NCBI GenBank assembly: GCA_965276665.1
Contig: OZ255620.1
Coordinates: 620,001 to 684,000, forward strand
Length of the DNA: 64,000 nucleotides
Reading direction: 5' to 3'
DNA from: CAWGJC01 sp965276665
Lineage (GTDB): Bacteria; Pseudomonadota; Alphaproteobacteria; Acetobacterales; Acetobacteraceae
Of this stretch, positions 26,755 through 35,027 are shown piece after piece (the stretch's first letter is position 1; each line of letters opens with the position of its first letter). The position numbers and the translations under genes are program-made. The notes under the pieces were generated by a model. The model was not told the DNA's origin and did not search any database. It saw only the letters and a list, made by a program, of their open reading frames with translations.

Positions 26755-27766
26755 GATCCAGCCCCTGCTCTCCGTCCGTGGCCTAAAGAAATATTACGGC
26801 ATCAAGGGCGGCGTGCTCTCGCGCATCACCGATCTTGTGCATGCGGTCGATAATGTGAGCTTCGACATCGCGCCCGGCGAGACGCTCGGTCTCGTCGGCG
26901 AATCCGGTTGCGGCAAGTCGACGACGGGCCGCAGCATCATGCGCCTGATCGAGCCCACCGGCGGCGAGATCCGCTTCCAGGAACACGAGATCACCGCCCT
27001 GCAGGGCGAGGCGCTGCGCGCGTTGCGGCGGGAGATGCAGATCATCTTCCAGGACCCGTTCGCCTCGCTCAATCCACGCCACACGGTGCGCGGGCTGATC
27101 GGCGAGGCGCTGGTCATCCACAGTCTCGCCAGCAGCCGGCAGGATCTGACCGACCAGGTTGCGCGGCTGCTAGAGACGGTCGGGCTGCAGCCCGATCACA
27201 TGCACCGTTTCGCCCATGAATTCTCCGGCGGCCAGCGCCAGCGCATCGGCATCGCCCGCGCGCTCGCGGTGCGGCCGAAACTTATCGTCTGCGACGAGCC
27301 GGTCTCCGCGCTCGACGTCTCGGTGCAGGCCCAGGTGATCAATTTGCTCGAGGATCTGCAGGATGAGTTCGGGCTCACCTATCTGTTCATCGCGCATGAT
27401 CTCTCGGTGGTCGAGCATATCAGCGACCGGATCGCGGTGATGTATCTCGGCCGCGTGGTCGAGATCGCGAAAGCCCGCGAGCTCTACGACAATCCATGCC
27501 ATCCCTACACGGAGGCGCTGCTTTCCGCGGTGCCGATCCCGGACCCGAAGGTGCGGCGCAAGCGCATCGTGCTGCGCGGCGACGTGCCGAGCCCGCTTCG
27601 GCCGCCGACCGGCTGCCACTTCCACACGCGCTGCCCGATCGCGGTGGCGCGCTGCGCGGTGGACGTGCCGCCGCTCGAACAAGGGAGGGACGGGCATTGG
27701 GTCGCCTGCCATCTGCGCCGCCCCGCGGCCGCTCTGCGGCCGGACCAGCAGAGCGTCGTCGCCTGA
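26747..27766 (+). CDS. Oligopeptide-type ABC transporter ATPase (DppF-like)
   Basis: A 339-residue ATPase with Walker A GESGCGKST, Q-loop FQDPFASLNPRHTV, signature FSGGQRQRIGIARAL, Walker B LIVCDEPVSALD and switch FIAHDLSVV. The C-terminal oligopeptide-transporter extension includes GCHFHTRCPIAVARC. It starts with GTG at 26747, overlapping the DppD-like gene by eight bases. Together they form the heterodimeric motor. The monooxygenase follows 12 bases later, so it belongs to the same operon. Confidence 0.9.
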
Positions 27767-27778
27767 AAGGAAGACGGT

Positions 27779-29149
27779 ATGGCCGAACCTCGCAAGATGA
27801 TCGCGCTCGGGGCCTTCCTGCCCGGCGGCGGCGTGCATGGCGCGGGCTGGCGTCTGCCGGAAATGGATGTCGCCGCCTCATCCTCCTTCGCGGCCTACAA
27901 ATGGGTGGCGCAACGGCTGGAGGCGGGGAAGTTCGACACGCTGTTCATGAATGACAGCGTCGGCGTCAACGATGTCGAGCCCCGCGTCATCGAGCGCAAC
28001 ACGCAGATAATGCGCTGGGATCCGCTCACGCTGATGCCGGCGCTCGCCGTCGTCACCGAGCGCATCGGGCTGACCGCGACCGCGAACACCACCTATAACG
28101 AACCCTACACGCTGGCCCGCCGCCTGAGCTCGCTCGATCATCTGAGCGCCGGGCGCGCCGGCTGGAATTGCGTGACCTCGTTGAGCGGCGGCGAGAATTT
28201 CGACCGCGACGATCACGTGCGCCACGCCGACCGCTATGCGCGGGCGGAAGAATTCGTCGATGTCGTCACCGGACTCTGGGATAGCTGGGAAGACGACGCG
28301 GCGATCAAGGACAAGCGGAGCGGCATCTGGGTCGACCCGGAGAAGATGCATCTGCTCAATCACCGTGGCGCGCATTTCACCGTGCGCGGCCCGCTCAATT
28401 CGGCGCGCGCGGTGCAGGGTTATCCGGTGATCGCGCAGGCCGGCGCGTCCGAGCCCGGCCGCGCCCTCGCGGCGCGGACCGGCGAGCTGATCTTCACCGC
28501 CGCGCAGACCATCGAGGAAGGGATCGATTTCGTCGCCGACATCACCACACGCGCCGCGCGCTTCGGACGCGCGCCCGACAATTTCCGGATCATGCCCGGC
28601 GTCTCGGTGGTGACGGCGCCGACCGAGGCGGAGGCGCTCGCCAAATACGACCGGCTCTACGACATCACCGATTCCGGCCCGCGGCTGAAGGCGATGTCGA
28701 GCTTCGCCGGGCTCGGCATCGATCTCTCCGCCTATCCGCTCGACGGTCCGGTGCCGCTGCCGGACGTGATCCCGGAGACGAACACGCATAAGAGCCGGCA
28801 GAAGCTGGTCGTCGACCTGATCCGCCGCGAGAACCCCACGATCCGGCAATTGTTCCGCAAGCTCACCGCCGGCGGTCACCGGGTTCTGGTCGGCACGCCG
28901 CGGATGATCGCCGATGATTTCGAGGAATGGCTCACCCGCGGCGCGGCGCACGGCTTCAACATCATGTTCCCCGAACTGCTCGGCAGCGTCGATGATTTCG
29001 TGCGCCTGGTGGTTCCGGAATTGCAACATCGAGGGCTGTTCCGCACCGACTACGCCGGCCCGACATTGCGCGATCATCTCGGCTTGAAGCGTCCCGAAAA
29101 CCAGTTCGTCGGCCTCGCATCCGGCGCAAGGGAGAGGATACCCGTATGA
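27779..29149 (+). CDS. NtaA/SnaA/DszA-family FMN-dependent monooxygenase (luciferase-like)
   Basis: A 456-residue luciferase-like flavin monooxygenase of the NtaA/DszA group, which uses FMNH2 and oxygen, often on aminopolycarboxylates or organosulfur compounds. Typical stretches are WRLPEMDVAASSSFAAYKWV, FDTLFMNDSVGV, LDHLSAGRAGWNCVTSLS (residues about 120-137) and the C-terminal LVVPELQHRGLFRTDYAGP. It sits downstream of an ABC importer and its stop overlaps the aldolase start by four bases. Oxidative attack on the imported compound is inferred. No flavin reductase is adjacent. Confidence 0.85.
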   Translation: MAEPRKMIALGAFLPGGGVHGAGWRLPEMDVAASSSFAAYKWVAQRLEAGKFDTLFMNDSVGVNDVEPRVIERNTQIMRWDPLTLMPALAVVTERIGLTATANTTYNEPYTLARRLSSLDHLSAGRAGWNCVTSLSGGENFDRDDHVRHADRYARAEEFVDVVTGLWDSWEDDAAIKDKRSGIWVDPEKMHLLNHRGAHFTVRGPLNSARAVQGYPVIAQAGASEPGRALAARTGELIFTAAQTIEEGIDFVADITTRAARFGRAPDNFRIMPGVSVVTAPTEAEALAKYDRLYDITDSGPRLKAMSSFAGLGIDLSAYPLDGPVPLPDVIPETNTHKSRQKLVVDLIRRENPTIRQLFRKLTAGGHRVLVGTPRMIADDFEEWLTRGAAHGFNIMFPELLGSVDDFVRLVVPELQHRGLFRTDYAGPTLRDHLGLKRPENQFVGLASGARERIPV

Positions 29150-29979
29150 GCCAGACACGCAGGCAGGAGACCCGCCGCCGCCCGGCCATCGATGCCGTGC
29201 CCCGGCTGGGCAACAAGCCGCGCCACGAGCTGCCCGCGCCGCTGCCCCCGGCGGCCGAGCGCCTGCATCGCCGGCAGCGCCTCGCCGCCGCGTTCCGCCT
29301 GTTCGCCCGCCATGGGTTCGAGACCGGCCTCGCCGGGCATTTCACCGCGCGCGACCCGATCCTGACCGACCATATGTGGGTCAACCCGATGGGAATGGCG
29401 TTCGCCGATATCCGCGCCTCCGACCTGCTGCTGATCAACCCGGATGGCGATGTCGTCGAGGGCGACGGCCTGGTGAACCTCTCCGGCGTGCCGTATCACG
29501 ATCAGATGCAGCAGGCGCGGCCGGAGATCGTCGGCGTCGCGCATGCGCATTCGTTCCACGCCAAGATCTGGTCGGCCTTCTGCCGCCCGCTCGACCCGAT
29601 CACCGCGGACGCGGCGGTGCTGCATGGCGACCAGGTGCTGTTCGAACCGCATCGACCGGAAGGCAAGAGCATCGAGGAGGGTCGCCATGCCGTCGCCGCC
29701 CAGGCGGTCGCGGCACTCGGCGAGCGCAACATCCTGATCTGGCAGAATCACGGGCTCTGGACCGTGGGCGCGACGGTGGAGGCCGCGGCCTGGCGCTTCA
29801 TCGCCTTCGAGGACGCCGCGCGCGGCCAGCTGCTGGCGGAATCCGTGGGCCAGCCGATCATCCCGCAAACCCCGCCAATGGCCGCCGAAGCGCGGCCGCG
29901 CGCGGAAGTCTCGGCCTGGCTGAGCTTCCTCCCGCTCTGGGACACGATCGTGCGCGAGGAACCCGACCTGCTGGAGTGA
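29146..29979 (+). CDS. Class II aldolase/adducin-family protein
   Basis: A 277-residue class II aldolase-fold protein. Zinc ligands are His133 and His135 (VAHAHSFHAK) and His202 (WQNHGLWTVG). NLSGVPYHDQMQQARPEIVG leads into the ligand region. The catalytic Glu of fuculose-phosphate aldolase is not obvious at its usual place before the His pair, so the reaction may be a decarboxylation, dehydration or isomerisation instead. A basic N-terminal tail of about 30 residues is extra. It ends the operon begun at 22093 and converges, three bases away, on an orphan binding protein. Confidence 0.8.
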   Translation: MSQTRRQETRRRPAIDAVPRLGNKPRHELPAPLPPAAERLHRRQRLAAAFRLFARHGFETGLAGHFTARDPILTDHMWVNPMGMAFADIRASDLLLINPDGDVVEGDGLVNLSGVPYHDQMQQARPEIVGVAHAHSFHAKIWSAFCRPLDPITADAAVLHGDQVLFEPHRPEGKSIEEGRHAVAAQAVAALGERNILIWQNHGLWTVGATVEAAAWRFIAFEDAARGQLLAESVGQPIIPQTPPMAAEARPRAEVSAWLSFLPLWDTIVREEPDLLE

Positions 29980-29982
29980 CCC

Positions 29983-31572
29983 TTACTGGGAAGGCGGCGC
30001 CGGGTCTTGCACGACGTTCATCGCGATCGTTCGCTCGTCGTGGCGGGCGATGTAACGAAACCCCTTGCGCGCCGCCCAGATGTTCATTTCCTGGTAGAGC
30101 AGCACGAAAGGCAGGTCGTGCGTGATGGTGTCGGTCGCCTGGACGATCAGCGCCTCGCGCTGCGCGTCGTCGAGCGTATGCACGGCCTCGTCGATCACGG
30201 CGTCGAGCGCCGGGTTCGAGTAGCGCCCGCGATTGACGCCGCCCCAGCCGCGCTTCAGGTCCTGCGTCGCCACCGTGTCGACCAGCGCGGAACTCCCCTC
30301 CCCGGTCCAGGAGCCGGCGCCCGAGAGATGGAAGCTGAACTTTCCGTGTGATTCCTCCGGAACGTACATCGCGAAGGGCAGCGCATCCGGCTTGGCGGTG
30401 ATGCCGATCCGCGTCAGCATCTGCGAAACCGCGACCACCACCTTGCCGTCATTGTTCCAGCGATCCGACGGACCGTTGACCACCAGGTGGAACCCGTTCG
30501 GATAGCCCGCCTCCGCCAGCAATTTGCGCGCGCCCGCGGGATCGTAGGGCTCGACCTGCACCTTCGGATCGTACCCGGGATCGCCCGGCCGCATGAATTG
30601 CGCGGCCGGCAGCGCGAATCCGTCCATCAGCCGGTCGACCAGCGCCTTGCGGTCGATCGCCTTGTTGAACGCCTCGCGCACGCGGATGTCCTGGAACGGG
30701 TTCTTCGGCAGCTCGTGACCGTCGTTGTCGGTGTAGTTGGGCGATGGGCCGGGGTTGAGCCAGTCGAACCAGAAATACATCACACGTTGCGAGGCGATCG
30801 GGCTTTCCGTCACCCGCGGATCATGCGCGAGGCGCGCCGCATCCTGCGTCGGCACGGTCTCGATCACGTCGACATCGCCGGCGAGCAAGGCCGCGAGCCG
30901 CGCCTCGTCATTCTCGATGATGCGCGTCGAGACATGCTGCCAGACCGGCTTCCTGCCCCAGTAATCATCCTTGCGCTCGAAATCGACGCGGTTCATGCCG
31001 GACACGCTGGAAAGCCGGTACGGGCCGGTGCCGATCATCGCCTTGCCGGTGTTGAAATCCGCCGTCGAGGCATTGCCGTCGATCTTGCGGCTCAGGATGA
31101 AGATGCGCGACAGCGCCTCCGGCAGCAGCGGCGTCGGCCCGCTGGTGTGGATGCGCAAGGTCATCGGATCGACCGCCTCGATGCCGGTGACCGGCCCGAG
31201 GTAATTCGCATATCCGCCCATCGGCGTCGGCACGGTGCGCACGCGCTGGAAGCTGAAGATCACGTCATCCGCGGTGAACGGCGTGCCATCGCCGAAATGC
31301 ACGTTGCCGCGAAGCTTCACCTCCCAGGTGTCGGGATCGATGGTGTGCCAGGACAGGGCGAGTCCCGGCTCGAGCTTCGCGAGGCTTTCGGTCGATTGCA
31401 TCGTCAGCGTGTCGAAGACATGCATGGCGATCTGCGAGCTTGGCGTCGCATTGTGGTAATGCGGATCGAGCGAGGTCGGCTCGGTCCGATAGCCGAGCCG
31501 CAATTCCTGCGCGCCCGCGGCCGGCGCCGCGAGCGCCAGCACCGCGGCGAGCGCGGCGAGGCGGATGGTCAT
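29983..31572 (-). CDS. Orphan ABC transporter substrate-binding protein, peptide family (SBP_bac_5)
   Basis: A 529-residue binding protein with a standard Sec signal (MTIRLAALAAVLALAAPAAGA). Signature sequences are KLRGNVHFGDGTPFTADDVIF, IGTGPYRLSSV and YPNGFHLVVNGPSDRWNNDG. It is about the normal family length and similar in plan to the orphan at 17265-18866. No permease or ATPase is attached. It converges on the oligopeptide-type operon of 22093-29979 and could be an alternative receptor for it. An enolase-family gene lies upstream on the same strand, 42 bases away. Confidence 0.87.
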   Translation of the reverse strand: MTIRLAALAAVLALAAPAAGAQELRLGYRTEPTSLDPHYHNATPSSQIAMHVFDTLTMQSTESLAKLEPGLALSWHTIDPDTWEVKLRGNVHFGDGTPFTADDVIFSFQRVRTVPTPMGGYANYLGPVTGIEAVDPMTLRIHTSGPTPLLPEALSRIFILSRKIDGNASTADFNTGKAMIGTGPYRLSSVSGMNRVDFERKDDYWGRKPVWQHVSTRIIENDEARLAALLAGDVDVIETVPTQDAARLAHDPRVTESPIASQRVMYFWFDWLNPGPSPNYTDNDGHELPKNPFQDIRVREAFNKAIDRKALVDRLMDGFALPAAQFMRPGDPGYDPKVQVEPYDPAGARKLLAEAGYPNGFHLVVNGPSDRWNNDGKVVVAVSQMLTRIGITAKPDALPFAMYVPEESHGKFSFHLSGAGSWTGEGSSALVDTVATQDLKRGWGGVNRGRYSNPALDAVIDEAVHTLDDAQREALIVQATDTITHDLPFVLLYQEMNIWAARKGFRYIARHDERTIAMNVVQDPAPPSQ

Positions 31573-31614
31573 GGACGTTCCCTTTTTTCTGCGACGCCTT
31601 GTTCGGAGCCGCTT

Positions 31615-32805
31615 TCAGCCTTCATAGACATGATGCTCGGTGCGGTGGGCGCGGATCCAGTGCCAATCGACGGTCACGCCGAGGCCAGGGCCCGTCGGCA
31701 CGGGAAAGCAGCCATCCGCGCCGACATCCTCGAGCCGGTCGGTATAGCCGCATGTGTAGGAAGGCTGGGTGAAGCACCCGCCCGAGGGGCCGACCATCGA
31801 GAGCTCATACCAGTTCGTGTTGCGGATCGCCGACATGCAGTGCCGCTGCGCCGGGCCCGGCGCATGCAGCTCGACATCGAGGCCGAGCGCCTCCGCGAAA
31901 TGCGCGATCTTCATCGTGCCGGTGATGCCCATGTCAAAATCCGGGTCGGCGCGCAGAAAATCCGTCCCGTCCGCCAGCACGAGCGTCGCCATCGATTCCA
32001 GGCCGCGCACATGCTCGCCGAGCAGGATCGGCGTGCGGATCAGCTCGCGCAGCTTGCGGTGCGAGAACGCGCTGAGGCCGCCATCGCTGTACGGATCCTC
32101 GAACCAGAAGAAATTCGCGTCGTCGCAGGCCCGCCCGGCTGCAAGCGCATCGGCGAAGGTGCGGAGATGGCAGGCGGCATCGTGCATCAGCGCCATCCGG
32201 TCGCCGACGCGCCTGCCGAGCAGGCGGATCGCCGCGGTTTCCGTCACCACGTCGCCGCTCTCCCAGCCATGCATCTTGAAGCCGCGATACCCCATCGCGA
32301 AGCATCGCTCGGCGAATTCGACGAAGGATTCGGGCGCGGGAAACCCGGTCGCCTCGCCGGCGAACCAGGTGCTCGCATAGGCCTTTACCCGCGTGCGGTA
32401 GCCGCCGAGCATCTGGCTGACGGAAAGGCCCGTCCGCTTGCCCGCGAGATCCCAGAGCGCGATGTCGAGCGGGCTCACGCCCATGCGGTCGTTCTTGCGC
32501 AGATCGCGCTTCATCGTCTCGTAGAACAGCTCGCGCGCGAAACAATCATAGCCGGGCAGCTTGCGCGCGCAGCTCTTCGCCTGTCCGACCAGCACCTCGC
32601 TGCCGCCGACATATTCGCCGACCGCGCCGTCCCGGGTGAAGATCTGCACCGCGACGCGAATGCGGTTCTCGATCTTCGTGCCGGAAACCGTGCGATGCTC
32701 GATCGGAAAGGCGAAGACGGAGAGCTCGACCCGCGAGACCGTACGGCCAGCCGCCGGCGTGCCGTCATGCCGTGCCGAAGCTGGTTCGGTCGCGCTATCG
32801 TCCAT
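31615..32805 (-). CDS. Enolase-superfamily enzyme, mandelate racemase-like
   Basis: A 396-residue enolase-superfamily protein that would abstract a proton next to a carboxylate, giving dehydration or epimerisation. Visible catalytic positions are Lys177 (GFKMHGW), metal ligands Asp209 (MHDAACH), Glu236 (WFEDPY) and Glu264 (LLGEHV), and a C-terminal His314 (ELHAPG). The capping domain begins near residue 22. The substrate is unknown. It probably shares a transcript with the orphan binding protein, suggesting an acid-sugar or hydroxy-acid ligand, which is inference. Confidence 0.8.
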   Translation of the reverse strand: MDDSATEPASARHDGTPAAGRTVSRVELSVFAFPIEHRTVSGTKIENRIRVAVQIFTRDGAVGEYVGGSEVLVGQAKSCARKLPGYDCFARELFYETMKRDLRKNDRMGVSPLDIALWDLAGKRTGLSVSQMLGGYRTRVKAYASTWFAGEATGFPAPESFVEFAERCFAMGYRGFKMHGWESGDVVTETAAIRLLGRRVGDRMALMHDAACHLRTFADALAAGRACDDANFFWFEDPYSDGGLSAFSHRKLRELIRTPILLGEHVRGLESMATLVLADGTDFLRADPDFDMGITGTMKIAHFAEALGLDVELHAPGPAQRHCMSAIRNTNWYELSMVGPSGGCFTQPSYTCGYTDRLEDVGADGCFPVPTGPGLGVTVDWHWIRAHRTEHHVYEG

Positions 32806-33250
32806 GGCGGAACACCCTCCGTTTCTGCTGTTGCGCGGGAGAATGAGCCCCTGGGCCGACCTGTCAATCGGCGCAGGACGCCCGCTCAGGCCGGCAGAGA
32901 AAGCCGGCCGAGCAGCGTCTCTTCACCGCCTCCATGGGCCGGGAGGCGAAATACCGGCCTGCGGCGAACTTCCCGCCTGCACCTTTCACCGACAATCCCT
33001 GCGCGCGCTTGCTCGTGGCGGTGACGAAATTGCAGGCCGCCCCTCCCTGCGACATCAGGTCAAGCGTCGCGATCAGCCGCGCGAGCAGGAAAGGCGGTAG
33101 AACGAAGTCGAGATCGTCGGCACGATGTGGAGCCGCGTCGTCGCCTGCGCGATCAGCGGCACCAGCGGCAGCGGATCATTCTTCGGCCCCGCAGCGCGCG
33201 TGCAAGCCAGCGAGCGTCAGACTGCCACCACCGCATAAAGGAGCGCGAAT
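32806..33250. other. Intergenic region holding a decayed monooxygenase remnant
   Basis: This 445-base stretch lies between the divergent enolase-family and chrA genes. About 32990-33180 is a minus-strand remnant of an NtaA-type monooxygenase, listed separately. The part from 32806 to about 32990 contains nothing I can identify. Its minus frame continues from the remnant as Arg/Cys-rich sequence without family resemblance. AAAGGAG just before the GTG at 33251 is the chrA ribosome-binding site. Confidence 0.55.
32990..33180 (-). pseudogene. Remnant of an NtaA/DszA-type monooxygenase gene, frameshifted and truncated at both ends
   Basis: Reading the minus strand from about 33180 gives NDPLPLVPLIAQATTRLHIV and then PTISTSFY, after which the frame is lost near 33090. 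One frame over, it continues PPFLLARLIATLDLMSQGG and then AACNFVTATSKRAQGL. Joined, this parallels the intact gene at 27779 (DPLTLMPALAVVTERIGL, then EPYTLARRLSSLDHLSAGRAGWNCVTS). A single missing C in the Pro-Pro codons explains the shift. The conserved Trp before Asn is Cys here. No start codon region, N-terminal domain or C-terminal half remains. Same-strand neighbours are the enolase-family and orphan binding-protein genes. Confidence 0.7.
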
Positions 33251-34513
33251 GTGAAAAATCCGGCCGGCCAGGGCACCCGACAAGGGGCACCGGCGGATGT
33301 CCACGGCTCGCCCGGCGAGGTGTTCCGCGTCTTCCTCAAGCTTGGCGTCACCTCGTTCGGCGGCCCGATCGCCCATCTCGGCTATTTCCGCAACGAACTC
33401 GTGCTGCGGCGGCAATGGATCGACGAGGCGGGGTATGGCGATCTGGTCGCGCTCTGCCAGTTCCTGCCGGGACCCGCCTCCAGCCAGGTCGGGTTCTCGC
33501 TCGGCCTGCTGCGCGGCGGCGGGCTCGCCGGCGGGATGGCGGCGTGGCTCGCCTTCACCATGCCGTCGGCGTTGATCCTGCTTGCCTTTGCGCTGGGCGC
33601 GGCCGCGTTCTCCGGCCCGGCGGCGCAAGGCTTGCTGCACGGGCTCAAGCTCGTCGCCGTAGCGGTGGTGGCGCAGGCCGTGTGGGGCATGGCGAGGAGC
33701 CTGACGCCGGATCGCATTCGCGCCGGCATCGCGCTGGCGGCGATCGCCATCGTGATCGGCCTTGGCGGGTCGGTCGGACAGATTGGCGCGATCGCGCTCG
33801 GCGCCGTCGCCGGGCTGTTCCTCTGCCGGGGCGAGGCCGCATCCGTGGCGGGCGAATTGCGGCTGCCGGTGTCCCGGCGTGGCGGGATCGCCGCCCTCAT
33901 CCTGTTTGCCGTGCTGCTGCTCGTTCCACCCGCTCTCGCTTCGTCTTCTGGGCAGAAGGGGGTCGCGCTGTTCGATGCGTTCTACCGTTCCGGCGCGCTC
34001 GTCTTCGGCGGCGGCCACGTCGTGCTGCCGTTGCTGCGGGCGGAAACCGTCGTTCCCGGCTGGACGAACGACCAGGCATTTCTCGCCGGCTACGGGGTCG
34101 CGCAGGCGGTGCCCGGCCCGCTTTTCACCTTCGCGGCCTATCTCGGCGCCGTGGTCGCGCATCCGCCGAACGGCGTTGCCGGCGCGGCGATCGCCCTGGT
34201 CGCGGTCTTCCTGCCCGGCCTGCTGCTCGTCTATGGGATGCTGCCGTTCTGGGACGGGCTGCGCCGGCGGCACGCCGCGCAGGCCGGCATGCGGGGCGCG
34301 AACGCGGCGGTCGTCGGCCTTCTCGGGGCCGCCCTCTACGATCCCGTCTGGACGAGCGCCGTGCTGAAGCCGGGGGATTTCGCGCTCGCGATCGCCGGAT
34401 TTCTGCTCCTCGCCGTCTGGAAGGCGCCGCCCTGGAGCGTGGTCGTGCTGCTCGCCGCTTCAGGCGCGCTCGCCGGCTCGCTGCAGGGCGGAGCGCTGCG
34501 GGCGTTCCCGTAG
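33251..34513 (+). CDS. chrA: Chromate transporter, ChrA family
   Basis: A 420-residue inner-membrane protein of the CHR family, which exports chromate by exchange or symport. It has both homologous halves: the first opens FLKLGVTSFGGPIAHLGY and contains FLPGPASSQVGF, the second has GALVFGGGHVVLPLL and VPGPLFTFAAYLG. About ten hydrophobic segments are visible. It starts with GTG at 33251 after AAAGGAG. It is the only plus-strand gene between two decayed minus-strand remnants, so it may have been inserted into an old catabolic locus. That history is inferred. Confidence 0.9.
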   Translation: MKNPAGQGTRQGAPADVHGSPGEVFRVFLKLGVTSFGGPIAHLGYFRNELVLRRQWIDEAGYGDLVALCQFLPGPASSQVGFSLGLLRGGGLAGGMAAWLAFTMPSALILLAFALGAAAFSGPAAQGLLHGLKLVAVAVVAQAVWGMARSLTPDRIRAGIALAAIAIVIGLGGSVGQIGAIALGAVAGLFLCRGEAASVAGELRLPVSRRGGIAALILFAVLLLVPPALASSSGQKGVALFDAFYRSGALVFGGGHVVLPLLRAETVVPGWTNDQAFLAGYGVAQAVPGPLFTFAAYLGAVVAHPPNGVAGAAIALVAVFLPGLLLVYGMLPFWDGLRRRHAAQAGMRGANAAVVGLLGAALYDPVWTSAVLKPGDFALAIAGFLLLAVWKAPPWSVVVLLAASGALAGSLQGGALRAFP

Positions 34514-34525
34514 GTCCGGCGAACG

Positions 34526-34548
34526 GCGCGCCGGCCGCGCGCGGTTTT
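34526..34548 (+). terminator. Possible intrinsic terminator of chrA
   Basis: GCGCGC (34526-34531) and GCGCGC (34537-34542) pair around a 5-base loop, followed by GG and four T residues (34545-34548). It lies 13 bases after the chrA stop. The T-run is short, so termination strength is uncertain. Confidence 0.4.
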
Positions 34549-34557
34549 GCGCCACTC

Positions 34558-34872
34558 TCAGCCGGCGGCCTTCTGGCGTTCGGCGGCGGCGTAGATCGAG
34601 CGGCGGCGGTAATGCGCGAGCGGCGTGCTGCCATTCGCGACCAGCAATTCCTCGCTATCGAAATGATGGTTGCCTTTCCGCTCATCGACGGTTGTGACCG
34701 GACCGGCGGTGGTGAACCGGTCGCCGGCTTCGACGATATCGACATGGCCGGCTGGCCGCACTACGCGCTCAGCACCTTCCGCTACCCGGTGGACGCGGTG
34801 GTCGGCGTGCGATCCGGCTTCTCGCGCGGCGGATGCCCGGGCGGATGACAGAGCGCCGATCGGCGAGACCGA
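34558..34872 (-). pseudogene. Probable C-terminal remnant of a MaoC-like (hot-dog fold) dehydratase gene
   Basis: The minus frame is open from 34872 to a stop at 34558. Its last 60 or so residues look like a natural protein tail: VDIVEAGDRFTTAGPVTTVD, then ERKGNHHFDSEELLVANG and AHYRRRSIY. The order (GD at a strand start, a KG turn, E-x3-NG, a closing basic strand) resembles hot-dog enzymes that finish with a substrate-channel strand. Residues upstream of about 34761 are Arg/Ala/His-rich without resemblance, and no proper start exists. Only a GTG at 34761 would give a 67-residue product. Together with the 32990-33180 remnant it suggests a lost operon. Confidence 0.35.
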
Positions 34873-35027
34873 TCATCGCTTCCGCGGCGAGCTGGTGATC
34901 CGATCCTCGACCGCGCCGCGGCGGCCCCTCTCGGCAGACCGGCAAAGGCGGCCGGCCGGCGCGGCGCTTGCCTCGGGGGGAAGCATTGCCGTAGTCACTC
35001 CCTCCCTCTCCGAGAAGGACGTTCCTT

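Larger units (their letters stand above)
34514..35027. other. Intergenic region with terminator-like hairpin and a dehydratase-like remnant
   Basis: This 514-base stretch between chrA and the aminotransferase holds a GC hairpin with a short T-run (34526-34548) and a minus-strand degraded frame (34558-34872). It ends with the aminotransferase leader (GAGAAGGA about nine bases before the ATG at 35028). The section 34873-35000 shows no recognisable gene. Confidence 0.5.

Noticed and set aside
30487..33024. Plus-strand open frame of 845 codons
   Set aside because: It is antisense to the orphan binding protein and the enolase-family gene, both of which have clear motifs. The composition is low-complexity Arg/Glu/His.
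32864..33055. Minus-strand 63-codon frame as an intact small gene
   Set aside because: Its first 20 residues continue the conserved core of the decayed monooxygenase in a shifted frame, so it is part of a remnant.
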